Source: Burkholderiales bacterium
GTDB lineage: Bacteria > Pseudomonadota > Gammaproteobacteria > Burkholderiales > JAEUMW01
DNA length: 13,210 nt
NCBI GenBank assembly: GCA_016791285.1
Contig: JAEUMX010000164.1
Span: forward strand, 1-13,210
Direction of reading: 5' to 3'
In this document: piece by piece, positions 7,850 through 13,210 of the stretch
How the letters are laid out: each line of letters starts with the position of its first letter
How positions within the stretch are numbered: the stretch's first letter is position 1
The notes under the pieces: model-generated
The model's input: the letters and a program-made list of their open reading frames with translations, nothing else
Database searches by the model: none
What the model was told of the DNA's origin: nothing
Made by a program: the position numbers and the translations under genes

Positions 7850-7906
7850 GCGGTCGTGACGGTAGGCCGGCACGAACAGGTGCGATCTCGGAACAGGCGG
7901 ATGCAT
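7850..7906 (-). pseudogene. 5' relic of a second CitE-like CoA-ester lyase gene
   Basis: From an ATG at 7906, with GGAGG about five bases upstream, the minus strand encodes MHPPVPRSHLFVPAYRHDRS. This is plainly the start of a CitE-like lyase: the intact gene begins MNTPAPRSYLFVPAHRPDRY. Over 57 bases the two genes align without gaps at 43 identities, many differences falling at wobble positions. Similarity then stops; the frame runs through unrelated residues to a TAG at 7790. The relic starts 20 bases after the stop of the second Bug gene, so a Bug-citE operon once stood here. Only about 19 codons survive. Confidence 0.78.
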
Positions 7907-7926
7907 CGTGACCTCCGGGTGGCGCT

Positions 7927-8223
7927 TCAGTCGACGGTGGCGCCGGATTCCTTCACGATCTTCGCCCACCGCACCGAGTCGTCTTTCAACATCGCCGCAA
8001 GCTGTTCGGGGGTGCCCGAGATGATCTCGGCGCCTTGCGCGGCCATTTTCTCCTGCAGGTCCTGCGTGGCGAGGGCTTTGACGACTTCGGCATTGAGCTT
8101 GGCCGTGATCTCCTTCGGTGTGCCGGCCGGAGCGAAGAGCCCGACCCAGAGCTCACCCGAGTAGCCGGGGACGGTTTCCGCGATGGCCGGGATCTCCGGC
8201 GCTGCCGGCGAGCGTTTCGGCGC
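7927..8223 (-). pseudogene. Bug/TctC-family binding protein, C-terminal fragment
   Basis: The minus strand encodes the last 98 or so residues of a Bug protein, in one clean frame. It starts near APKRSPAAPEIPAIAE, passes through ELWVGLFAPAGTPKEITAKL and QEKMAAQGAEIISGTPEQL, and ends KIVKESGATVD with TGA at 7927. A complete Bug protein has about 320 residues, so the signal peptide and more than 200 residues are missing. Similarity ends at about 8223, exactly where plus-strand DUF3500 coding begins. The tail differs substantially from the other Bug relic (3693-4186), so these are old paralogs and not a recent duplication. It lies just upstream of the second citE relic, in what looks like a former Bug-citE operon. 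Confidence 0.88.
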
Positions 8224-8811
8224 TCAACTTCACGCTCGCTGGCGACCACATGGTGGTGGACACGCCGAGCTTCTTCGGCGCCAATCCTGCCACAGTTGCG
8301 AAGGGCCCCCACAAGGGTCTTCGCACGCTGGCCGCGGAGGAAGACGAAGCACGCGCGTTGCTCGCCTTGCTCAACGAGGCACAGCTTCGGGAGGCGGTCT
8401 TCGATACGCGCCCCTATGGCGATATCGTGACGAAGAACGCGGAGAAGGTCGATCCGCTGCAGCCGGTGGGCATTCCCGCTTCACGCCTCAACGAAGCGCA
8501 GCGTGCGCAACTCCTGAGGCTCATCCAAGTTTACGCACGCACCTACGAAGCTGGGTTAGCCGAGGCGCGCATGGCGCGCGTGCGTGAAAGCAGCATCGAG
8601 AACGTTCGCTTCGGCTGGGCAGGCGCGACCGAGCGTGGCCAGCCGCACTACTAACCGCGTGCAGGGAACCCTGTTTTTGATCGAGTACGACGCCTCACAA
8701 GGAGACGGTAACCACATCCACACGGTGTGGCGCGACTTCACCGGTGATTTCGGTCGCGACCTGCTGCGCGAGCATTACGCGGCGATGAAAGGCACTGCGC
8801 ACCGGCACTAG
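8224..8811 (+). pseudogene. DUF3500-family protein, 3' half, frameshifted
   Basis: The plus strand encodes the C-terminal half (about 196 residues) of a DUF3500 protein, a family of unknown function usually 340-400 residues long. It opens with LNFTLAGDHMVVDTPSFFGA, followed by GPHKGLRTLAAEEDEARALL and YGDIVTKNAEKVDPLQPVGI, to [15 protein letters not shown], where a TAA (8652-8654) stops the frame. Removing one A at 8653/8654 restores [20 protein letters not shown], then [20 protein letters not shown], to the TAG at 8811. The N-terminal half, start and ribosome site are gone; 8212-8223 upstream in the same frame is antisense Bug sequence. It is therefore both truncated and frameshifted and cannot make a normal product. 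Confidence 0.87.
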
Positions 8812-9070
8812 GGGGTCCGATGTGTTACCTCGCAGCCAGCTTGCATTGTTCGCATGGATGAGCTACTGCATCGGCGGTGCGGAGCGATAAAATCGGAAGC
8901 GATGACGCCGATGACGAAGAGCGCCGCGATGAGCACGGTGTTGGGGTCGCTGAAGATGCAAGGCGCGCGACGCTGAAATTGATGGCGCTGCTACGGCTCG
9001 CTGCACTGCGCACGTGCCGAGGCGCCACGTTGCGCGAGCCATCCCGGAAAGCCAGCACCGCGGCCGCGAG

Positions 9071-9092
9071 GGGTTTTTCAACAGCCCGCTAG
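9071..9092. repeat. possible solitary insertion-sequence end
   Basis: The sequence GGGTTTTTCAACAGCC followed by CGCTAG resembles terminal inverted repeats I have seen at the ends of some proteobacterial insertion sequences. No transposase and no inverted partner is visible in the window, so it is at best a stranded end at the edge of the decayed zone. A chance match is quite possible. Confidence 0.22.
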
Positions 9093-9169
9093 TCAGGCGA
9101 GGCGCGGATGTAAACACCTTCCGCGCACAGCGCGAACGCTCCGCCGGAGGCACTGCGGTTTGAGGCGGG

Positions 9170-9175
9170 TATAAT
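9170..9175 (+). promoter_or_regulatory. -10 box (TATAAT) for the CREST-family gene
   Basis: A perfect TATAAT lies 30 bases before the GTG start at 9206. Transcription would begin near 9182 and leave a leader of about 24 bases. No TTGACA-like -35 sits 16-18 bases upstream. The box is flanked by CGGG and CCCG, giving a short inverted repeat centred on it. Confidence 0.5.
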
Positions 9176-9205
9176 CCCGGGTCGCCGTCCCTGGACTCCT
9201 TCGTC

Positions 9206-10036
9206 GTGTACTCCATCCGCACCTCCGGCACCCTCGCTGGGTCCTTCGCGAGCCGCCGCGCGCGCATCGCGATCCTGTGGGCGACCGTCGCTGCGATCGC
9301 ACTCGCCGCGTGGCTCGTTCCTCCCTATGCGCAGCCGGAGTCGTATCACCAGTTCGCCGATCGGCGTGCGATGCTCGGCATTTCCAACGCGCTCGACACG
9401 GCGTCGAACCTGGCTTTTCTGGTGGTCGGCGTGCTGGGGGTCGTGTTCGTCGTCCGCGGCAAGCAGGCGTCCGGCCGCGATGCGTTCCTCGACTCGGCCG
9501 AGCGCTGGGCGTGGGGTGTGGCCTTCCTCGGTACCGCGCTGACGTGCTGCGGCTCCGGTTACTACCATCTCGCGCCCGACAGTCCGCGCCTCGCGTGGGA
9601 CCGTTTGCCCATGACCATCGGCTTCATGGGCATCGTCGCGGCCGTGTTGAGCGAGCGCGTGAGCGCGACGGCGGGTCGCTGGCTGCTGGTGCCGCTGGTG
9701 GCGGTCGGCGTCTGGAGCGTCTGGTATTGGCGCTGGAGCGCCGCGCACGGCATCGAGAATCTGAACCCATACGGCGCCGTGCAGTTCGGCTCGATGCTCG
9801 TCATCCTGCTCGTGCTGGTGCTTTTTCCGGCGCGCTACACCCGCGGGTCGGACTTCGTCGTCGCCGTGCTGCTCTACGGTCTGGCAAAAGTCGGGGAGCA
9901 TTTCGACCAGCAGATCTTTGCGCTCACTGGCGGTATCGTCAGCGGACACACGCTGAAGCACCTGCTCGCCGCCGCCGCGATCGGGTGGCTGCTGCGCATG
10001 CTGAGCAGGCGCGCGCCCATCTCTTATCTGCGGTAA
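9206..10036 (+). CDS. CREST/ceramidase-superfamily integral membrane hydrolase
   Basis: The 276-residue protein is strongly hydrophobic, with about seven membrane segments (roughly 21-40, 65-83, 101-115, 135-150, 158-174, 191-208, 217-230). It carries the polar residues of the alkaline ceramidase/CREST superfamily, whose members are metal-dependent membrane amide hydrolases. These are Ser117 and His121 in GSGYYHLAPD, Asp132 in AWDRLPMT, and His248/His252 in SGHTLKHL, the classic HxxxH pair near the C-terminus. The substrate is unknown; bacterial members are uncharacterised to my knowledge. The GTG at 9206 is chosen because there is no ATG before residue 56, which would cut the first helix; the ribosome site is weak. 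greB starts 14 bases downstream, so the two are probably cotranscribed from the TATAAT at 9170. Confidence 0.82.
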   Translation: MYSIRTSGTLAGSFASRRARIAILWATVAAIALAAWLVPPYAQPESYHQFADRRAMLGISNALDTASNLAFLVVGVLGVVFVVRGKQASGRDAFLDSAERWAWGVAFLGTALTCCGSGYYHLAPDSPRLAWDRLPMTIGFMGIVAAVLSERVSATAGRWLLVPLVAVGVWSVWYWRWSAAHGIENLNPYGAVQFGSMLVILLVLVLFPARYTRGSDFVVAVLLYGLAKVGEHFDQQIFALTGGIVSGHTLKHLLAAAAIGWLLRMLSRRAPISYLR

Positions 10037-10050
10037 GGTCTGCGTCGCCC

Positions 10051-10596
10051 ATGTCCACGAGGCGGACTGAGCGCCCCGCTCCGGCACGCGATGGATCAAC
10101 GCCGTCGCACTCCGCCCCGCAGAAAAACTACATGACGCCGGCCGGCTACGTGCGCCTCAAGTCGGAGCTGAAACATCTCGTGGACATCGAGCGACCCGAG
10201 GTCACACGCACCGTCGCGTGGGCAGCGTCGAACGGCGACCGCTCGGAAAACGGCGACTACATCTACGGCAAGCGGCGACTGCGGGAGATCGACCGGCGCA
10301 TCCGCCATCTCATGAAGCGCCTCGACATCGTCGAGGTCGTCGACCATCAGGGCCAGCAGCACGAGCAGGTGTTCTTCGGCGCCACGGTCACGATTGCCGA
10401 TGCCGCACGCCACGAACGTACCGTGAGCATCGTCGGCATGGACGAGGTCGACCCGGCGCGCGGACGCGTGTCGTGGGTCTCGCCGATCGCCCGCGCGCTG
10501 ATGAAGGCGCGGGAGGGCGACGTGGTCAACCTGCACACACCCGAAGGCGCGGCGCAGATCGAAGTCGTCGAAATCCGCTACGAAGCGTTGCCTTGA
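10051..10596 (+). CDS. greB: transcription elongation (transcript cleavage) factor GreB
   Basis: GreB binds RNA polymerase through the secondary channel and stimulates cleavage of backtracked transcripts. The N-terminal coiled-coil hairpin runs from YMTPAGYVRLKSELKHL (27-43), through the acidic tip NGDRSENGDY with Asp63 and Glu66 that coordinates the catalytic metal, to the basic GKRRLREIDRRIRHL stretch that separates GreB from GreA. The C-terminal FKBP-like domain is recognised by VFFGATVTI, VGMDEVD and SPIARALM. The product is 181 residues from the ATG at 10051; Escherichia GreB (about 158) aligns from near Met28 (10132), so this protein has an N-terminal extension of about 25 residues or starts internally. 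It lies 14 bases after the CREST-family gene. Confidence 0.94.
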   Translation: MSTRRTERPAPARDGSTPSHSAPQKNYMTPAGYVRLKSELKHLVDIERPEVTRTVAWAASNGDRSENGDYIYGKRRLREIDRRIRHLMKRLDIVEVVDHQGQQHEQVFFGATVTIADAARHERTVSIVGMDEVDPARGRVSWVSPIARALMKAREGDVVNLHTPEGAAQIEVVEIRYEALP

Positions 10597-10721
10597 CGCG
10601 CACGAGACGGGTGTTCCGGGGGAAGGCCGGGGCTTTTCGTCTGAACCGGCGGTAGGTCGGGTCGGTCCGAAATGGCAGGACCCTGTTCTCCCGCTGCTCA
10701 CCACTCGTAAGGCACTCACCG

Positions 10722-11660
10722 ATGCACGATCGGTTCACCGATCCCAGACCCCGACACGACGTCGTCACGATTCCCACGATCTGGGTGGCGATCGCGCTGT
10801 CGCTGCTGGTGCACATCGCCGTGCTGTGGGTGTGGCGTCCGGAGATCCTGTTCCCGTCAGCCGAGGGACCGGACAAGGGCAAGTCGAGTGGTTCGCTGAT
10901 GGTGCGCCTCGCTCCGCAGCCAAGCCCGCCGCCGGCGCCGCCCCCGGCACCCACGCTCGCCCCGAAGCCGTCCCCCACTCCCCAGGCACGACCCGCACCC
11001 GTGGTCCCGGCGCCGAAGCCGGCGCCGCAGGCCCGTCCCCCGAAGGCGCCGCCGCGCCCTGCCCCGGCGCCGCCAGTGCTCGCGTTGAACAAGCCCGGCG
11101 CCAGGACGCCGACACCCGCCCCGCCGGCGCCCCCTGTCGCCAGACCGGCCCCCGCGCCGACCCCGCCCGAGAGCGATTTCTCTTCGTTGCTCGACGCGAA
11201 ACGTCGCGCCCGCACCGAGACGGCCCCGCCGCCGTCACCGCCGAGTCCGTCGGACCAGCCCGCGGTCGAAGACGACGCTGCGCGCAGCAACCGCATCGTC
11301 GCCGCCAATCTGGGCACCAACCGCGCGCCGACCTACGGGTTCGATCCCACGCGCGGCGGCGGCATCTTCCAGATCAAGCGCATGACCTACGACGACGCGG
11401 AGTTCGTGTTCTTCGGCTGGAATCGCGACATCCGGCGCAACACGACGCAGCTGATCGAAGTGCGACGCGGCAACAACAGCGACATTCGCATCGCCGTGGT
11501 CCGCCGCATCATCGGCATCATCCGCGAGTACGAGCAGGAGGAGTTCCTGTGGGAATCGAAGCGTCTCGGCCGCAACCTCACGCTCTCCGCCCGCGCCAAG
11601 GACAACGCCGGGCTGGAGGCTTTCATGATGCGCGAGTTCTTCGACGCGCAGATGCCGTAG
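10722..11660 (+). CDS. TonB-like proline-rich inner-membrane protein with a non-canonical C-terminal domain
   Basis: The 312-residue protein has a short cytosolic N-terminus, one membrane segment at about 16-38 (IPTIWVAIALSLLVHIAVLW), a Pro/Ala-rich linker at about 64-180, and a compact C-terminal domain at about 186-312. This architecture resembles TonB: membrane anchor, extended periplasmic linker, folded end. The C-terminal part, with YGFDPTRGGGIFQIKRMTYD, FFGWNRDIRRNTTQLIEVRR and LTLSARAKDN, is not a canonical TonB domain, and no exbB, exbD or receptor gene is nearby. I know no function for it; similar proteins appear as hypothetical or TonB-like in Betaproteobacteria. The ATG at 10722 begins just before the helix. 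It follows greB by 125 bases, where I see no clear terminator or promoter, and converges on the hydrolase gene across 42 bases. Confidence 0.83.
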   Translation: MHDRFTDPRPRHDVVTIPTIWVAIALSLLVHIAVLWVWRPEILFPSAEGPDKGKSSGSLMVRLAPQPSPPPAPPPAPTLAPKPSPTPQARPAPVVPAPKPAPQARPPKAPPRPAPAPPVLALNKPGARTPTPAPPAPPVARPAPAPTPPESDFSSLLDAKRRARTETAPPPSPPSPSDQPAVEDDAARSNRIVAANLGTNRAPTYGFDPTRGGGIFQIKRMTYDDAEFVFFGWNRDIRRNTTQLIEVRRGNNSDIRIAVVRRIIGIIREYEQEEFLWESKRLGRNLTLSARAKDNAGLEAFMMREFFDAQMP

Positions 11661-11702
11661 GCGCGCCCGGCCCCGCGCGGTGCGAGGACAATGGTCGCGG
11701 CC

Positions 11703-12572
11703 TCAGTCCACGCCGTTCGCCTTGAACCACTCCAGCATGCGGCGCCAGCCGTCTTCCGCCGCCTCCTTGCGGTAGCTGGGTCGATAGTCCGCGTGGAAAG
11801 CGTGCGGCGCGTCGGGGTAGACGACGATCCGCGAGCGACTGCCGCCGCGCGAGAACGCAACGCGCATCTGCTCCACGCCGTCGGGCGGAATACCCTGATC
11901 CTTCCCGCCATACAGGCCCAGCACCGGCACCGTCAGGGCAGCCGCGACATCGACCGGCTGCTTCGGCGTCATCGGGGTCGGATGTCCGGTCAGCCTCCCG
12001 TACCAGGCGACGCCCGCCTTGACATACGGATTGTGGGCGGCGTAGAGCCAGGTGATGCGCCCGCCATAGCCGAATCCGGTGATCGCGAGCTTCTGCGTAT
12101 CGGCCATCCCGGTCTCCGCGGCCCAGGCCACCGTTGCGTCGAGGTCGCTCAGCACCTGTGTATCGGGCACCTGGCTCACCACCTTCGCCAGGATCTCGCT
12201 CACGTCGGTCATCTTCGACACGTCGCCCTGCCGCGTGAAGAGCGCCGGCGCGACGGCGAAGTATCCGAGCTTCGCGAGCCGCCGGCACACGTCCCGGATG
12301 TGCTCGTGCACGCCGAAAATCTCCTGCACCACGATGACCGTCGCGAACGGCCCGCCGGTCGCGGGCATCGCGCGATACGCCGGCATCTCGCCTCCGGTCA
12401 CGGGAATGCGCACCTCACCGGACTCGATGCCTTCCGTATCCGTGACGATCAGCGTCTGCGACGAGACGGGCTGCACGGCAAGCGCCAACCCCGCGCCGAG
12501 CACGGTCACGACGAAGTCGCGGCGGTTCCACTGCGTCTTCGGTTGCAGGCTCGGGTGTTCGGAGTCGGACAT
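11703..12572 (-). CDS. Tat-exported dienelactone hydrolase-family protein lacking the nucleophile Cys
   Basis: The 289-residue protein is an alpha/beta hydrolase of the dienelactone hydrolase family, normally with a Cys-Asp-His triad. A twin-arginine signal is visible ([18 protein letters not shown], 16-33), followed by a likely cleavage site near SSQ (37-39), so it should be periplasmic. Glu84 in [10 protein letters not shown], Asp225 in YGGKDQGIP and His257 in DAPHAFHAD correspond to the family's active-site residues. The nucleophile elbow, usually GFCxGG, reads GFGYGGR: residue 168 is Gly (codon GGC), a one-base change from TGC. The enzyme may be inactive or changed in function, although the rest is well conserved. 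The ATG at 12572 has AAGGGG just upstream. It diverges from panE across 93 bases. Larger upstream extensions of the frame are antisense to panE and not real. Confidence 0.92.
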   Translation of the reverse strand: MSDSEHPSLQPKTQWNRRDFVVTVLGAGLALAVQPVSSQTLIVTDTEGIESGEVRIPVTGGEMPAYRAMPATGGPFATVIVVQEIFGVHEHIRDVCRRLAKLGYFAVAPALFTRQGDVSKMTDVSEILAKVVSQVPDTQVLSDLDATVAWAAETGMADTQKLAITGFGYGGRITWLYAAHNPYVKAGVAWYGRLTGHPTPMTPKQPVDVAAALTVPVLGLYGGKDQGIPPDGVEQMRVAFSRGGSRSRIVVYPDAPHAFHADYRPSYRKEAAEDGWRRMLEWFKANGVD

Positions 12573-12665
12573 GGTTACCCCTTGCGGTCGGGAAGGCAGG
12601 CTGTCATCTTTGACGGCGCAGGAGCGTAACAGAGGGGTGCGAACCCGCCAAGGAGGGAAGAGAGT

Positions 12666-13210
12666 ATGAGAATCTGCATCATCGGCAGCGGCGGCATCGG
12701 CGGCTACTTCGGTGGGCGGCTCGCCGCCGCGGGCAACGAGGTCGTGTTTTTCGCGCGGGGAGCGCACCTCGCAGCCATGCGCGCGGACGGGCTCCACGTG
12801 CAGAGCGCGCTCGGCGCCGTCCACGTGCACCCCGTGCACGCCACCGACGACCCGGCAGCGCTCGCCGCGAGCGACCTCGTGATCATCGCGGTCAAGCTGT
12901 GGAGCACCGCGGACGCAATCGAAGCGGCGGCACCCGCCATGCGCGACGACTCGGCCATCGTGTCGCTCCAGAACGGCGTCGAAGCGGTGTCGCTGCTGTC
13001 TCGGCGCTTCGGCCGCGAGCGCGTGCTGGGCGGCCTCGCACAGATCTCGGCCCTGATCGAATCGCCCGGCGTGATCCGGCACAACGGCACGCTGCAGCGG
13101 CTCGTGTTCGGCGAGCTCGACCGGCGGCGCACCCCGCGTGTCGAAGCGTTTCTGTCGGCATGTCTCGCCGCCGGCATCGACGCCCATGTGAGCGACGACA
13201 TCGAGCGCGC
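12666..13210 (+). CDS. panE: 2-dehydropantoate 2-reductase (ketopantoate reductase), 3' end beyond the window
   Basis: Ketopantoate reductase makes pantoate with NADPH in pantothenate and CoA synthesis. The visible 181 residues hold the N-terminal Rossmann domain: [20 protein letters not shown], with the GxGxxG nucleotide loop, an Arg at residue 32 (FFARG) for the NADP phosphate, [17 protein letters not shown], and the conserved SLQNGVEAV motif with its Asn. The catalytic Lys of the family lies past the window end and cannot be checked. The ATG at 12666 has a strong AAGGAGG site at 12650-12656, nine bases upstream. Many ApbA/PanE paralogs act on other oxo acids, and this genome could hold more than one, so the gene symbol is a family-level call. 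Confidence 0.88.
   Translation, partial: MRICIIGSGGIGGYFGGRLAAAGNEVVFFARGAHLAAMRADGLHVQSALGAVHVHPVHATDDPAALAASDLVIIAVKLWSTADAIEAAAPAMRDDSAIVSLQNGVEAVSLLSRRFGRERVLGGLAQISALIESPGVIRHNGTLQRLVFGELDRRRTPRVEAFLSACLAAGIDAHVSDDIER

Larger units (their letters stand above)
8812..9205. other. 394-base intergenic region after the DUF3500 relic
   Basis: I see no intact gene. On the minus strand near 8880-8960 one frame reads FSDPNTVLIAALFVIGVIAS, a convincing hydrophobic helix reminiscent of ion-coupled permeases, but the frame is closed by stops upstream and downstream has no similarity I recognise. It may be a permease crumb in keeping with the decay next door, or chance. The right end holds a GGGTTTTTCAACAGCC-type sequence (9071-9092) and a TATAAT box (9170-9175) for the following gene. 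Confidence 0.5.

Noticed and set aside
8880..8965. Permease fragment on the minus strand (FSDPNTVLIAALFVIG)
   Set aside because: A single short hydrophobic stretch with stops nearby; not enough to name a family or call a pseudogene.
9277..10596. 439-residue protein ending in GreB
   Set aside because: The upstream part is the +2 shadow of the CREST-family gene; GreB begins at 10051 or, less likely, near 10132.
11661..11679. GC-rich inverted repeat between the convergent genes as a bidirectional terminator
   Set aside because: Only a five-pair stem and no T-run; expected by chance at this GC content.
12609..12632. TTGACG...TAACAG as the panE promoter
   Set aside because: The spacing between the two boxes is about 11 bases, too short for a sigma-70 promoter.
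11703..13187. 494-residue fusion with the hydrolase at its C-terminus
   Set aside because: The extension is antisense to panE; the true start is the ATG at 12572 with a ribosome site followed by a Tat signal.

Overview
The window reads as chromosomal DNA of a GC-rich Betaproteobacterium, most likely Burkholderiales. The grounds are the dense GC-biased coding, two remnants of Bug/TctC-type periplasmic binding proteins (a family greatly expanded in that order), a DUF3500 remnant, and the mix of CitE/CitF-like and family III CoA-transferase genes. The assignment is inference from gene content; no rRNA or other marker gene is present.

Left part (15-3643, minus strand): a PLP aminotransferase, a citrate-lyase-alpha-like gene (citF) broken by two single-base frameshifts, and an intact CitE-like CoA-ester lyase. 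Centre (about 3650-7850, visibly less GC-rich): a decayed Bug binding-protein gene, an intact MaoC/FAS1-like hydratase, an intact family III CoA-transferase and a divergent LysR regulator. CoA-transferase, hydratase and CitE-like lyase are the three activities that turn itaconate or mesaconate, via citramalyl-CoA, into pyruvate and acetyl-CoA. I therefore read 2840-7377 as a probable C5-dicarboxylate catabolic operon with its own regulator, embedded in a decaying transport and citF context.

Junction zone (7378-8811): an unrecognised 0.47-kb stretch, a 57-base relic of the start of a second citE-like gene, the C-terminal third of a second Bug gene, and the 3' half of a DUF3500 gene. The second Bug gene and the DUF3500 gene were probably divergent and are now joined head to head by one deletion at about 8223. 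A Bug tail followed by a citE start occurs on both sides of the central segment in the same orientation, so that segment may have been inserted or rearranged by recombination at Bug-citE sequence.

Right part (9206-13210): housekeeping-like genes with normal high GC. They are a CREST/ceramidase-superfamily membrane hydrolase, the transcript-cleavage factor greB, a proline-rich TonB-like membrane-anchored protein, a Tat-exported dienelactone-hydrolase-family protein whose nucleophile Cys is replaced by Gly, and a divergent 2-dehydropantoate 2-reductase cut by the window end. I found no tRNA, rRNA, CRISPR array or complete insertion sequence. The most unusual content is the mosaic of intact catabolic genes and relics at 2840-8811.
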